DNA of 64,000 nucleotides from Bacteroidota bacterium (GTDB lineage: Bacteria; Bacteroidota; Bacteroidia; Bacteroidales; Cfx3-03): the NCBI GenBank assembly GCA_013390605.1, contig JACAUB010000001.1, forward strand, positions 565,114 through 629,113. The letters are read 5' to 3'. The notes beneath the pieces are model-generated. The model was not told the DNA's origin, did not search any database, and saw only the letters and a program-made list of their open reading frames with translations. The position numbers were made by a program, and so were the translations under genes. Shown here one piece after another: positions 52,694-63,353 of this stretch (position 1 is the stretch's first letter; each line of letters begins with the position of its first letter).

Positions 52694-53086
52694 ATGATAA
52701 ACCATATTAAACTTGTAGAGACCATTCTGTATGTAAGCAGTCAGGAAGATAGTTGTCAGTTCTATACAAAGCTATTTCGAAGAGAACCTGATTTGCATGT
52801 TCCCGGAATGACCGAGTTTCGGATATCTGAAAACTGTAAAATTGGACTTATGCCTAACAAAGGCATTGCAAAGATCTTGGGTGATAAAACACCACATCCT
52901 GACAATGGGAGGGGGATTCCAAGATGTGAACTCTATTTTTATGTTGAAAATATTCAGCTGGAGTTTGATAATGCAGTTGCAAGTGGAGCTAGATTAATAA
53001 GTGAAATTTCTGATAGGGACTGGGGTGATAAGGTTTGCTATTTCTCGGACCCTGATGGCCACATTATTGCTTTTGCTGAGAAGTGA
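52694..53086 (+). CDS. VOC family (glyoxalase/bleomycin-resistance fold) protein
   Basis: A 130-residue single VOC module pair. The first beta-alpha-beta unit starts with VETILYVSSQEDSCQFYTKLF and the second ends with CYFSDPDGHIIAFAEK, the usual closing motif whose Glu can bind metal. A His near the start (INHIKLVETILY) and Glu residues in the strands could complete a metal site. Substrates for this fold are diverse (glyoxalase, dioxygenase, antibiotic binding), so no activity is assigned. It is probably a standalone cytoplasmic enzyme. Confidence 0.85.
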   Translation: MINHIKLVETILYVSSQEDSCQFYTKLFRREPDLHVPGMTEFRISENCKIGLMPNKGIAKILGDKTPHPDNGRGIPRCELYFYVENIQLEFDNAVASGARLISEISDRDWGDKVCYFSDPDGHIIAFAEK

Positions 53087-53217
53087 AAGCATCGGATTTG
53101 TCCAGGTATGAGTGATTGATAAATAATAATTTAAAAATTACGGTTAATGCTTTTTAATTTAGTTCATGAGATTTGACTAAGTAAATTGTATAAGTAATCA
53201 ATCAAACAAAATATTCC

Positions 53218-55884
53218 ATGATACGATTATTCATTATAGTACAGATCTTTTTTTCTTTTTTGTTTTCAACATGTTTAGCCCAAGAGAATATAGTAGTTCT
53301 GGACCTTCGGTGTGAAAATCTTAGAAATCCTTTAGGAATAGATAAAACGATGCCCCGTTTCAGTTGGAAAATCCAGAGTGATAAACAAGGAACTGAACAA
53401 AAGGCATTTCAAGTATTAGTTGCAAGTGATGTTTCGTTACTCGATAAAAATCGGGCTGATTTATGGAATTCAGGTAAGATAGTGTCTTCTAATAATATTA
53501 TGATTTCATACAAGGGAAAGGTGCTGAATTCAGGATCTGTTGTCTTTTGGAAAGTAAGGATATGGGATGAATCGGGACATGTCTCGTCATGGAGTCCTGT
53601 TTCCGAATTTAGTATAGGCCTTTTAAATAAACAAGACTGGCGGGCTTCATACATTGGGTTTCCACAACAAACTGATTCTAGCGAATGTCCACAACTGAAG
53701 AAGTCGTTTAATGTTGAAAATATTGGTAAAAGAGTATTTCTGTATGTTAATTCACTGGGTTATCATGAGGTATATTTAAATGGAAAAAAGGTCGGTAATA
53801 ATGTTCTTGCTCCTGCCGTTTCACAATTTAACAAACGTTCGTTGGTAATAGTGTATGATGTTTCTTCTCTTGTGAGAAAAGGTCGTAATGATCTGATTTT
53901 GTGGTTAGGAAATGGTTGGTATAGTGAGGGTTTACCAGGAGTTGTCAATAAGAGTCCCCTGGTGAAAGCACAGCTCGAACAGCTAACAGGAATGAGAAGG
54001 AAAATAATACTGGTAACTGATTCATCATGGGTAGGGAAAAATAGTGAATATACCCGTATTGGCCTTTGGCGTGCTAATCATTTTGGCGGGGAGCAACTTG
54101 ATGGGCGGTTGGCTAAAAACGGGTTATCTGTAGGAAAATACAATACCCCTAATTGGAGTCCCGTATCGGTCGTATCTGTTCCCGAGCATGAAGTGAGTCC
54201 GCAAATGGTAGAAGGCAATATAATTCAAGAGACGCTAAAACCTGTTAAAATATCATCTCTTTCAGATAAAACATTCTTAATCGACATGGGGAAGAGTCTG
54301 ACTGGTTGGCTTGAAATTCATTTCCCGAAATTACAAAAGTCACAGAAGGTCGTGTTGGAATATTGCGATCACATGAAAGGAAACGGAGACTTTGTTGATC
54401 AAAGGCAGGTGGACCGGTATATAGCATCCGGCGAAACACCTGAAGTCTTTAAGGATAAGTTTAATTATCATGGTTTCAGATATGTCCGGGTTTCAAATCT
54501 GGATGAAGCACCCAGTCTTGATTCTATCCGTGCTTACTTGATCCATCCTGATTACGGATTGGGGTCAAAATTTGAGTGTTCAGATTCCGACCTGAATAAA
54601 ATTCATGACATGATTTACTATACCTTACGTTGTCTCAGTCTTGGTGGTTATTTGGTTGATTGTCCTCAACTGGAGCGTCTGGGGTATGGGGGCGATGGAA
54701 ATGCTTCTACGATGACTGCACAAACCATGTTTAATCTGGCTCCGTTGTATCGTAATTGGCTTCAGGCATGGGGCGACTGTGTTAGAGAGGATGGTGGTAT
54801 GCCTCATACAGCTCCAAATCCTTATGCGGCGGGGGGCGGCCCATATTGGTGTGGTTTTATTATTACAGCTTCATGGAATACTTTCATGAATTATGGAGAT
54901 TTGCTTATTCTTCAAAAAAGCTATCCTGTCATGCAAAAATGGTTGGGGTATGTTGATAAATACAGTGTTGATGGTCTGCTGAAACGTTGGCCTGATAATG
55001 ATTATAGAAATTGGTATCTTGGCGATTGGGCTACTCCGAAAGGGGTTGATCAGACATCTGAGGCATCGGTAGATTTAGTCAATAATTGTTCCATTGTTGT
55101 TTGCTACGACAAAATGAGGAAAATTGCAAAGTTACTGGGTAAAGATAAGGATGCTGAGCTATACTTGCAGAAGGAAAATCAATTGAGGGCGAAAATACAA
55201 CAAACTTATTTTGACAAGATAAATAATAGTTATGCTACCGGTTCACAGATAGATCTTACTTATCCAATGCTTGCGAATGTTATTCCTGACGAATTGGTTG
55301 CTACAGTTACCAAAAGACTTGTTGATAGGACAAAAAATGAACATAATGGTCATTTTGCCACAGGGTTGGTTGGTATTCCAGTTCTTACAGAATGGGCTGT
55401 TAAAAATCAGGAAACAGAACTCATGTATACAATGCTTAAAGCTAAAGGTTATCCCGGATATCTTAATATGATTGACAATGGTGCCACAACAACCTGGGAA
55501 CACTGGGATGGACAACGGAGTTGGATTCATAATTGCTACAACGGTATCGGTTCGTGGTTTTATCAGGCATTAGGTGGTATTCGCTTAGTTGAAGATGCTC
55601 CCGCATACCGAAAAATATTAATTCAACCTCAGGTACCCCAAGCGGTTAACTGGGCCAAAACATCGAAGGAGACACCTTACGGAACAATTGTTGTAAATTG
55701 GGAAGTAAAGGGCAAAACAATGGAGATGGAGCTTGAAATTCCTGTTGGAATTGAGGCAGGGGTTGTAATACCAGCCGGTATAAAAAACTATAAAATAGAA
55801 GGAAATGATTATGGGCTATCTGGTGAAAAGCCTTCTACTGTAAATATAAAAAGTGGTAAGTGTAAAATTTCCTATACTATGTAA
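53218..55884 (+). CDS. Secreted alpha-L-rhamnosidase (GH78)
   Basis: An 888-residue exported enzyme (signal peptide ending near STCLAQ, about residue 22). The order fits the family: an N-terminal Ig-like domain (LRCENLRNPLGIDKTMPRFSWK, about 30-130), a rhamnosidase N domain, a concanavalin-like domain (LIDMGKSLTGWLEIHF, about 352-367), the alpha/alpha barrel from about 450 to 790, and a C-terminal beta domain. Catalytic acids are expected at DCPQLERLGYGGDG (Glu about 486) and TTWEHWDG (Glu about 761). It would release terminal alpha-L-rhamnose. It lies upstream of the SusC/SusD locus across a long non-coding stretch. Confidence 0.94.
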   Translation: MIRLFIIVQIFFSFLFSTCLAQENIVVLDLRCENLRNPLGIDKTMPRFSWKIQSDKQGTEQKAFQVLVASDVSLLDKNRADLWNSGKIVSSNNIMISYKGKVLNSGSVVFWKVRIWDESGHVSSWSPVSEFSIGLLNKQDWRASYIGFPQQTDSSECPQLKKSFNVENIGKRVFLYVNSLGYHEVYLNGKKVGNNVLAPAVSQFNKRSLVIVYDVSSLVRKGRNDLILWLGNGWYSEGLPGVVNKSPLVKAQLEQLTGMRRKIILVTDSSWVGKNSEYTRIGLWRANHFGGEQLDGRLAKNGLSVGKYNTPNWSPVSVVSVPEHEVSPQMVEGNIIQETLKPVKISSLSDKTFLIDMGKSLTGWLEIHFPKLQKSQKVVLEYCDHMKGNGDFVDQRQVDRYIASGETPEVFKDKFNYHGFRYVRVSNLDEAPSLDSIRAYLIHPDYGLGSKFECSDSDLNKIHDMIYYTLRCLSLGGYLVDCPQLERLGYGGDGNASTMTAQTMFNLAPLYRNWLQAWGDCVREDGGMPHTAPNPYAAGGGPYWCGFIITASWNTFMNYGDLLILQKSYPVMQKWLGYVDKYSVDGLLKRWPDNDYRNWYLGDWATPKGVDQTSEASVDLVNNCSIVVCYDKMRKIAKLLGKDKDAELYLQKENQLRAKIQQTYFDKINNSYATGSQIDLTYPMLANVIPDELVATVTKRLVDRTKNEHNGHFATGLVGIPVLTEWAVKNQETELMYTMLKAKGYPGYLNMIDNGATTTWEHWDGQRSWIHNCYNGIGSWFYQALGGIRLVEDAPAYRKILIQPQVPQAVNWAKTSKETPYGTIVVNWEVKGKTMEMELEIPVGIEAGVVIPAGIKNYKIEGNDYGLSGEKPSTVNIKSGKCKISYTM

Positions 55885-57167
55885 GGGCATGAGGAAGTGG
55901 TATTCCGGGATGCAGCTTTCTTTATAATGTATTTATTTGCAATTTTCATTAGGAGAGAAATCTGTTTAGTTTATTCTCTAGAATCTATTTTTTCTATTTA
56001 TTCAATATTATTTGTTCTTCTATTACTCTTATTTGCTTATTGGAATTTTATAATGCTTTTTTGAATAAATTATATTTATTCAAATTTGACTGACATGTCT
56101 GCTGCTTTTTAGATTCTGATTTATACTGGACTGTATTAATTTTTTCTTGTTTCAAATCATTAATTATTGTATTTCATGTATATTGTATTTTTATACGCTT
56201 AGTAGTCTTGGTGTTACAAGGATCATATATCTGTGTTATTACGCTATCCTCTCTTTTTAGATTTGGATTTTGCTTAAAGTGAGCAAAATAGTATTGCTTT
56301 TTGTTGAAAATGAGTTGATATAATTTTTCTGTTTATGATACATTTGTGTCATTGATACACTTTGAGTCTGAATGAAAGTGTGTGTAATTATTTTTCTTTA
56401 AATATTTTTTAATTAATTGAAATTAAGAAAACTGTATGTTCGTATTACTTGAAATTTGTTTTTGATGAATTTGAATTAAAAACTACGTTCTTTTTGATAG
56501 TGTAATTACACACTTACGTCATTTAAAAAAACATAGCTTTTGGATGTTTGTAATGCAAAAAAACTTGCAAAAATGATTCATCCAGTTTTTTGTTCTTTAT
56601 TTACCTTTCATTAGGACTAAAAAAATCAAATAGCTTACTTAAACTAATTGTATGAGTCTGTGAATTTGATCTAAAATGAGTATTCACTAAAATATGAAAC
56701 CTTGAAAAGATAATTACGCTTATACTATCCTTTAAAAACTTCTATTCTTAGAAGAAGTTTGATTTTTTCTCAACCCAAACCAAGTCTCGCCTCTTCCTGC
56801 TTATCTTGACTTTGTTAATTATAGCAGATACTCTTTTTTGTTAGGTGTGTGGTATTGATTACGATAGATTACTAATTGTCTGTTTTTTCAATGTCAATAT
56901 ATTCAACAAGTTAAATGTAAAATTTAATACCTCTTAATAACAGAAGCTTAAAAGAAAGCCTATGAAAAATTGAAGGCAATATCTCAATTAAAAAGGAGTG
57001 ACTATAAAGTCGCTCTATATTAATTATTTTATCCCGATTACGTTATTATAGATTGTAAATCAATACATTATTTCTTTAATATTTAATCTGGGATTATTTA
57101 ACAAGTCGTGGTTGCTTTTTATGATAAATGAGCGACTAAGTATGTTTAACAAAAAATCATTCAATTA
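55885..57167. other. Long AT-rich non-coding stretch before susC
   Basis: About 1.28 kb with no credible gene in six frames. It contains a forward promoter at 56315-56346, a weak hairpin at 56736-56760 followed by a short T-run, and a small hairpin at 56996-57015 (GAGTGAC/GTCGCTC arms). It may hold a small RNA or a very long susC leader. No regulator gene or tRNA is present. Confidence 0.5.
56315..56346 (+). promoter_or_regulatory. Well-spaced promoter far upstream of susC
   Basis: TTG at 56315-56317 and TACATTTG at 56339-56346 with a 21-base spacer match TTG-N19-21-TAnnTTTG exactly. Transcription would start about 56353, over 800 bp ahead of the susC ATG. Confidence 0.45.
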
Positions 57168-60100
57168 ATGAAAAAAACATCTATGCTGACTGTTACGGCG
57201 ATTTATAAACGGTATAAAATTTACCTGCTCGCCTTGAAACTTGTTACATTACTACTTCTGGTAAATGTTGTGCCATTTTCGGCATTAGCTGCTACTACAA
57301 AGCCTACTGTTAAAGAAATTACAGAAGGCACCCAAAAACAAAAGATTTCTGGTATTATTACTGATGTTGATACCAAGGATCCTTTAATTGGTGTTACTGT
57401 TTCTGTCGTATCTTCAAAAGGAGTAAAATATGGTACTGTAACTGATATTAATGGCAAATATTCTCTTGATGTTTCTGACAAAAATGCAACTTTATTCATA
57501 ACCTATATCGGGTATGAAAAACAAGAGATAAAACTTGGAACCAACTTAGTTGTAAACATTCAACTTAAAAGCCAAACTACAAAACTAAATGAGGTTGTAG
57601 TAATAGGATATGGTAAATCAAGGCGAGGCGATTTAACCAGCGCCCAAACTACTGTATCTGCAAAAGATATAGAGAAAACTGTTAATACGACTATTGAACA
57701 GGCTATTCAAGGTAGAGCAGCCGGTGTTTATGTTACGCAAAACTCGGGTCAACCTGGTGGCGGTATCTCTATTAATATTCGAGGTGTAAGTTCAATTAAT
57801 GGAAGTACTGAACCATTATACGTGGTTGATGGTGTTCAGGTTCAAGGACAATCAGTTTCTAATTCATCTAATCTGGCCGGACTTAATCCTGCCGATATTG
57901 AAGATATTCAAATTTTGCAAGGTCCTTCTGCTACAGCAGTTTATGGTTCGCGTGCAACAAATGGTGTTGTCTTAATTACTACAAAACGTGGTAAATCTGG
58001 TGATGCTAAAATTGTTTACAACGAACAATATAGTATTCAGGCACCTCCTCATCATTTAGATGTAATGAATCTGAGACAATATGCGCAGATGGTGAATGAA
58101 TTTCACGCTATAGCCGGTGGAAAGACTCCTGCAGAATTCATGGATCCTACGTTATTAGGCAATGGAACTGATTGGCAACGTGAATTATTTAAGAATACGC
58201 CAATGGATAAACATCAGCTCAGTGTGAGTGGTGGAAATGATAAAACAACGTACTATCTATCAGGTGAATATTTGGATCAAAAGGGTGTTGCTTTAGGTTC
58301 AGGGTTTAAGAGATATGGTTTCAGACTAAATGTTGACAATAAACCAAGAGAATGGATGACACTTGGAGCCAATCTTAGTTTTAATGAAACAAATTCAAAT
58401 CTTGCCACAAGCCAGGGAGATGTTATTGCAAATGCTTTACAATTAACTCCCCAGGTACCGGTCAAAAATTTTGATGGAACATGGGCTGGTGGTGATATCA
58501 CAAATGGTGCTAATCAATTTGCACCTGTAAACCCTATTGCTATTGCAAACCTAACCACCAATACCAACATAAACAGACAGTTTTTGGGTGGACTGAATCT
58601 CGGAATAAAATTGATGAAGGGACTTGATTTTAGAACAACATTTAATACAAATGTTGGATATACAAATTCTACGTATTACCAACCAACGTATTCAATAGGC
58701 TGGGCAATAAACGCAACAGCAAATCTAAATAACGGCACGAGTGTAAATACGTATTGGAACTGGAATCAATTGTTAGAGTATAATACGACGATTGGGAAAC
58801 ATAGTTTTGATTTGATGGCGAGCCATGAGGCTCAAGCATCAGATTGGAAAAATGTTGGTGCATCAAGAACAGGCTTTCTTACCAATGATATTTTTGATTT
58901 AAATGCTGGTGATCCTACAACTGCAAACAACTCTGGTGGTTCAGGCACCTGGGGTATGGAATCATACCTTGGTCGTTTAAGTTATAACTACGGCAGTAAA
59001 TATCTTGTTGTCGCAACCGTTAGACGAGATGGATCTTCAAATTTCGGTTCACAAAACCAATGGGGTATTTTCCCTTCCTTATCAGCTGCTTGGAGAATTT
59101 CTTCGGAGAAGTTTTTTAATGTTCCATTCATCAGTGATATGAAGTTGAGATTTGAAACCGGAACAACAGGTAATCAGGGTAGCGGTGGAATCTATTCTCC
59201 TATGTCGACTGGAGCTACCCCTACAGGAACAGGCTTTTTACCTTCGCAATACAGCAATCCCGGATTGAAATGGGAGGAAACAAAAACAAATAATATTGGT
59301 CTTAATGTTGCATTCTTAAAAAACAGAATTCAATTAGAATTTGACTATTTTGTTAAAAAGACAGATAATCTTTTGATGAATAATCCTTTACCCTGGTATA
59401 TGGGTACAAACGGAACAGGATCTGTTGGAGCTCCAACAGTGAATCTTGGATCACTGCAAAATAAAGGATGGGGTGTTACTTTGAATACAACTAATATTGT
59501 TAAGAAAGATTTCAAATGGGAATCAAACCTTAATGTCTCGGTTTTCAATACCAAGATCTTGCAATTCTACTCTGATAAAGCTTTTGTAGAACGTACATCA
59601 TGGTGGATGAGTAACTGGACACAACGTTCTTCTGTCGGAGAGGCTCCCTGGTTATTCAGAGGATATATTGAGGAAGGTTTATTTAAATCAATTGATGAAA
59701 TAAATAAGAGTGCTGTACCGGTTGATAATACGGGTAAAAGACTCCCTACTGATGCCACAAATGGTGTATGGGTTGGAGATGTTAAGTATAAAGATATCAG
59801 CGGTCCTAATGGAAAACCTGATGGAATCATTGATTCTTATGATATGACAAATATTGGTAATCCATGGCCTAAATTGTATGGTGGCTTTACAAATACCTTT
59901 ACGTACAAAGGTTTTGAATTGAGTATACTTGTTACTGGTACATTTGGAAATGATATTTACAATTATTTAGCTTCTGTAAATAGCAATCCTAATAACATCA
60001 ATCTCAGCAGAAACCTATTAATTAATGCAATGGATTATGCTAAGCCAATTTTAAATGCTCAAGGAGATGTTGTGTTGGCAAATCCCAATACAAATGTGGC

Positions 60101-60425
60101 CAGAATATCTTATGGTCCCAATGGAAATTATACTCGTCTAACCAATAAATGGGTTGAAAACGGATCGTTCGTTAGAATCAAAAATATATCCTTCTCCTAT
60201 AATCTACCAGAAAGTCTTATTTCTAAGATAAAAGTGATAAAAGGAGCACGACTTACTTTAAGTGCACAGAATGTTGCTACACTTACTGGCTATAAAGGAT
60301 ATGATCCTGAAGTCGGGTCGTATGTAGGAAGTAATACTTATGCTGGAAATCAGGCTATCGGTGTTGATTACGGACGTTATCCATTAACTGCTGTTTATAC
60401 ATTTAATCTAGGTGTAAATTTTTAA
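57168..60425 (+). CDS. SusC/RagA-type TonB-dependent outer membrane transporter
   Basis: A 1085-residue outer membrane importer for oligosaccharides or other large nutrients. After a signal region (about 15-45), a carboxypeptidase-like domain (KISGIITDVDTKDPLIGVTV, about 58-140) precedes the plug: VVIGYGKSRRGDLTSA is the TonB-box/plug start, and PLYVVDGVQVQG and GPSATAVYGSRATNGVVLITTKRG are plug hallmarks (about 215-276). The barrel follows, ending YPLTAVYTFNLGVNF with the terminal aromatic residue of outer membrane barrels. It is followed after 3 bp by susD-like and two TIG lipoprotein genes. Substrate is not identified. Confidence 0.95.
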   Translation: MKKTSMLTVTAIYKRYKIYLLALKLVTLLLLVNVVPFSALAATTKPTVKEITEGTQKQKISGIITDVDTKDPLIGVTVSVVSSKGVKYGTVTDINGKYSLDVSDKNATLFITYIGYEKQEIKLGTNLVVNIQLKSQTTKLNEVVVIGYGKSRRGDLTSAQTTVSAKDIEKTVNTTIEQAIQGRAAGVYVTQNSGQPGGGISINIRGVSSINGSTEPLYVVDGVQVQGQSVSNSSNLAGLNPADIEDIQILQGPSATAVYGSRATNGVVLITTKRGKSGDAKIVYNEQYSIQAPPHHLDVMNLRQYAQMVNEFHAIAGGKTPAEFMDPTLLGNGTDWQRELFKNTPMDKHQLSVSGGNDKTTYYLSGEYLDQKGVALGSGFKRYGFRLNVDNKPREWMTLGANLSFNETNSNLATSQGDVIANALQLTPQVPVKNFDGTWAGGDITNGANQFAPVNPIAIANLTTNTNINRQFLGGLNLGIKLMKGLDFRTTFNTNVGYTNSTYYQPTYSIGWAINATANLNNGTSVNTYWNWNQLLEYNTTIGKHSFDLMASHEAQASDWKNVGASRTGFLTNDIFDLNAGDPTTANNSGGSGTWGMESYLGRLSYNYGSKYLVVATVRRDGSSNFGSQNQWGIFPSLSAAWRISSEKFFNVPFISDMKLRFETGTTGNQGSGGIYSPMSTGATPTGTGFLPSQYSNPGLKWEETKTNNIGLNVAFLKNRIQLEFDYFVKKTDNLLMNNPLPWYMGTNGTGSVGAPTVNLGSLQNKGWGVTLNTTNIVKKDFKWESNLNVSVFNTKILQFYSDKAFVERTSWWMSNWTQRSSVGEAPWLFRGYIEEGLFKSIDEINKSAVPVDNTGKRLPTDATNGVWVGDVKYKDISGPNGKPDGIIDSYDMTNIGNPWPKLYGGFTNTFTYKGFELSILVTGTFGNDIYNYLASVNSNPNNINLSRNLLINAMDYAKPILNAQGDVVLANPNTNVARISYGPNGNYTRLTNKWVENGSFVRIKNISFSYNLPESLISKIKVIKGARLTLSAQNVATLTGYKGYDPEVGSYVGSNTYAGNQAIGVDYGRYPLTAVYTFNLGVNF

Positions 60426-60428
60426 AAA

Positions 60429-62123
60429 ATGATTAAAATGACAAATTTAAAACGTAAATATTTTTGGGCAGGTGTTCTACTTCCATTCGTTCTATTGATT
60501 GGATGTTCTAAGGATTTCCTTTCAAAGCCACCTACTGATTCTATTGTTGATGCCAGTTTTTATAAAACCGATGATCAGGTATTGGCTAGTACGGCCTTAT
60601 TATATAGTAAAGTTTGGTTTGATTACAATGATAAGGCTTCTTATAATCTTGGCGATTTCAGGGCAGGAACTGCATACTCTGCATATAACGACAGAGGTAA
60701 TGTTCTTTTCAACACTACTGGTGATACTCCTGAAAATGGTACATCATGGCGTTCATTCTTTATTGTAGTTGGACAATCTAATCTTGCAATTCAGAATATT
60801 AACAAATATGCCGGTCCTGCTGTTACTCCTGCTGTAAAAAAGATGGCTATTGCAGAAGCACGGTTTATGCGAGCATTAGCATATCGTTTCTTGGTGATGA
60901 ACTGGGGAGCTGTTCCAATTATTGAAAATAATCTGACGTTACTTTCTGATACAACGGTTAGTAGAAATACTGAAGCCAGCGTATGGAAATTTATCACAAA
61001 AGAGATGCGTGCTGTTGAAGCTGATTTGCCTGCAACACCTGTTCGTCCGGGTAGAATAACAAAATATTCCGCACAAGGTATGCTTGCTCGTTTCTATCTC
61101 ACCAGAGCTGGATTAGAAGCAAATGGTGCTGGACCCAGAAATCAGGTTTTTCTTGACAGTGCAAAATATTATTCACAAAGTGTTATTAAGAATAGTGGAG
61201 CTGCCTTATTGAAAAACTATAGTGACTTATTCTTATTCCCGTATGATAATAATTCAGAGTCTTTATTCTCATTACAGTGGGTCTATTCAGGACCTAATGA
61301 TTGGGGAACTCAAAATTCAACACCTTCTTATTTAGCATACAGTCCAGATATTGCCAATGGTGATGGTTGGGGTGGTGATAAAAGTGCTACATGGTGGATG
61401 ATGACACAATATGATGGGTTTACTCTTTCTGCAAAAGGCGATACACTTAAAGGAAGAACACTTGACCAGAGACTGAAAGCTACCTTTATGTTGCCAGGTG
61501 CAAGTTATCCGGAAATAACACAGACAATAACAGGGGGAAAACAGAAATTAATTTTTCCTAATAATACCGCTGATGTTAGTTTTCTAAGTATAAAGAAATA
61601 TGTAACTGGTAAGGCAGAAGATGTTGGTGGTCAGTCATCTAGTCAACGCTATGGTAATGATACTTATATGATGCGTTTGGCTGAAATGTATTTGATTTAT
61701 GCAGAAGCTACACTCGGAAATAATGCATCAACGACTGATGCACAAGCACTGGAATATTTTAACGCTGTACACATGCGGGCTGGTTTGCCTCAGTTCATAA
61801 AACCTCTTACGCTGGATGTGATCATTAAAGAACGGTTTGTTGAGTTTGCGATGGAAGGTATGGGATGGTACGATTTAGTGAGCTTACATTATTTCAATAA
61901 AGCAAAAGCGTATTCAATTTTGAATTCACAGGATAGGGGCTTATTTGCTACTAAACCTGATGTCTTTCCAAATCCAACTATGTGGACATTAGTTAAAACG
62001 TCATGGGCAACAACAGATAGAACCATTAATGCAAATGATGGTAATTTCTTACTGCCAATTCCTACAGCAGAACTTAGCCAGGCGCCTAACCTTTTGAAAC
62101 CAGCTGTGGATTATAAAAAATAG
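60429..62123 (+). CDS. SusD/RagB-type outer membrane lipoprotein
   Basis: A 564-residue lipoprotein that caps the SusC transporter and binds the incoming glycan. The signal ends at a lipobox with Cys26 (FVLLIGCSKDFL). SKPPTDSIVDASFYKTDDQVLAS (about 32-54) is the typical SusD start with TPR-like helices. AEARFMRALAYRFLVMNWGAVPII (about 142-165) and the C-terminal YMMRLAEMYLIYAEA then NAVHMRAGL are family hallmarks. It starts 3 bp after the SusC stop, so the pair is co-translated. Aromatic residues for the binding platform are present but do not define the sugar. Confidence 0.95.
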   Translation: MIKMTNLKRKYFWAGVLLPFVLLIGCSKDFLSKPPTDSIVDASFYKTDDQVLASTALLYSKVWFDYNDKASYNLGDFRAGTAYSAYNDRGNVLFNTTGDTPENGTSWRSFFIVVGQSNLAIQNINKYAGPAVTPAVKKMAIAEARFMRALAYRFLVMNWGAVPIIENNLTLLSDTTVSRNTEASVWKFITKEMRAVEADLPATPVRPGRITKYSAQGMLARFYLTRAGLEANGAGPRNQVFLDSAKYYSQSVIKNSGAALLKNYSDLFLFPYDNNSESLFSLQWVYSGPNDWGTQNSTPSYLAYSPDIANGDGWGGDKSATWWMMTQYDGFTLSAKGDTLKGRTLDQRLKATFMLPGASYPEITQTITGGKQKLIFPNNTADVSFLSIKKYVTGKAEDVGGQSSSQRYGNDTYMMRLAEMYLIYAEATLGNNASTTDAQALEYFNAVHMRAGLPQFIKPLTLDVIIKERFVEFAMEGMGWYDLVSLHYFNKAKAYSILNSQDRGLFATKPDVFPNPTMWTLVKTSWATTDRTINANDGNFLLPIPTAELSQAPNLLKPAVDYKK

Positions 62124-62160
62124 GCAAACACAAATGTTTTTAAATAAAATACATAGTGAT

Positions 62161-63321
62161 ATGAAAAAAGCATATAAATTAATACTGCTACTTACATTGT
62201 CGATTGTCTTAGCAGGTATTTATACGGCATGTACCAAAAGTGATTCGCTTCCCAATAATGGCGAACCTTTGGTGAAATATGTTCGTAATACAGACCCTAA
62301 AATATCTGACTCGTTGTTGGTAGGTGCATTTCAAGGAAACTTAGTGGCAATTGTAGGTGAAAATCTAAAAAATGCTGTTGAGGTTTGGTTCAACGATCAG
62401 AAAGCTTCTTTGACACCCACTTATGTTACTGACAAAAGTATTCTTGTGAGTGTTCCTACACCTATTCCTTTGACAATAACCAATAAATTAAAGATCGTTT
62501 TTTCTAATGGGAAAACATTATTATATGATTTCAAAGTTCAGATTAGTGAACCTGTTGTGTCGAGTATGGATTGTGAATACGTGCTTCCTAATGGTGTTGC
62601 AACTATTCATGGAAATTATTTCTATGCACCAATGTCAGTTACTTTTGCCGGTGGTGTAAAGGGCGAAGTCCAGTCTATCTCAACGGATAATACAATTGTT
62701 AAAGTAAAGGTGCCTGCCGGTGCATTGCCTGGCCAGATTACTGTTACTACTAATTTTGGAGTTACAAAATCTGATTTCTGGTTTATGGATAATCGTAATA
62801 TCTTTATCAGTAGTGATCCGTTTACCGGTTGGTGGAATGCATCTTTTGTAGTCTCTACTCCAGGTGCTGGTGATCCTCCATCTATTAATGGCAATTATAT
62901 ACGCGTTAAGAAGTTTATTGGTGGCTGGAGTTGGATAGAAGCAGCAGGTGGACCACCTGATGCAATGGGGGCAATCAGTAAAAACATTCCAGATGAGGCA
63001 ATCCTTAAACCATCAGATTATAATTTAAAATTTGAGGTTAATACTGTTAAACCTTATAATGGTAATAATATTGTTATTAATGCCGGTTTAAGTAGTGACT
63101 TTAATAATAATGCATACAATTGGAAACCTCCTTACGACACAAAGGGTCAGTGGCAAACCGTAACTATTCCTTTTGATGAAGTTGCAAAAAGTTATGGAAC
63201 TCCACTTTCTTTAAATGCGAATGGGTATTATACAAGGATACTGTTCTTTGGTGGCGGTGATCTTGATTGTGATATGTCTTTTGATAATTTCAGGGTTGTA
63301 CCTAAGGTTATTAAGAAATAG
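62161..63321 (+). CDS. TIG-domain surface lipoprotein, likely glycan-binding
   Basis: About 386 residues from the ATG at 62161. A farther in-frame ATG at 62134 is less likely, because the signal peptide MKKAYKLILLLTLSIVLAGI begins at 62161 and ends at the lipobox YTAC. IPT/TIG-like beta domains follow: LLVGAFQGNLVAIVGENLKN (about 55-75) and VLPNGVATIHGNYFYAPMSV (about 143-162). The C-terminal region, about 220-386, is a beta-sandwich rich in Trp (GWWNASFVV, GGWSWIEAAGG), similar to surface glycan-binding proteins of SusCD loci. It is third in the locus and 37 bp past the SusD stop. Confidence 0.88.
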   Translation: MKKAYKLILLLTLSIVLAGIYTACTKSDSLPNNGEPLVKYVRNTDPKISDSLLVGAFQGNLVAIVGENLKNAVEVWFNDQKASLTPTYVTDKSILVSVPTPIPLTITNKLKIVFSNGKTLLYDFKVQISEPVVSSMDCEYVLPNGVATIHGNYFYAPMSVTFAGGVKGEVQSISTDNTIVKVKVPAGALPGQITVTTNFGVTKSDFWFMDNRNIFISSDPFTGWWNASFVVSTPGAGDPPSINGNYIRVKKFIGGWSWIEAAGGPPDAMGAISKNIPDEAILKPSDYNLKFEVNTVKPYNGNNIVINAGLSSDFNNNAYNWKPPYDTKGQWQTVTIPFDEVAKSYGTPLSLNANGYYTRILFFGGGDLDCDMSFDNFRVVPKVIKK

Positions 63322-63353
63322 GGAGAATTGTTTCACAACTACTAAAAAATACA

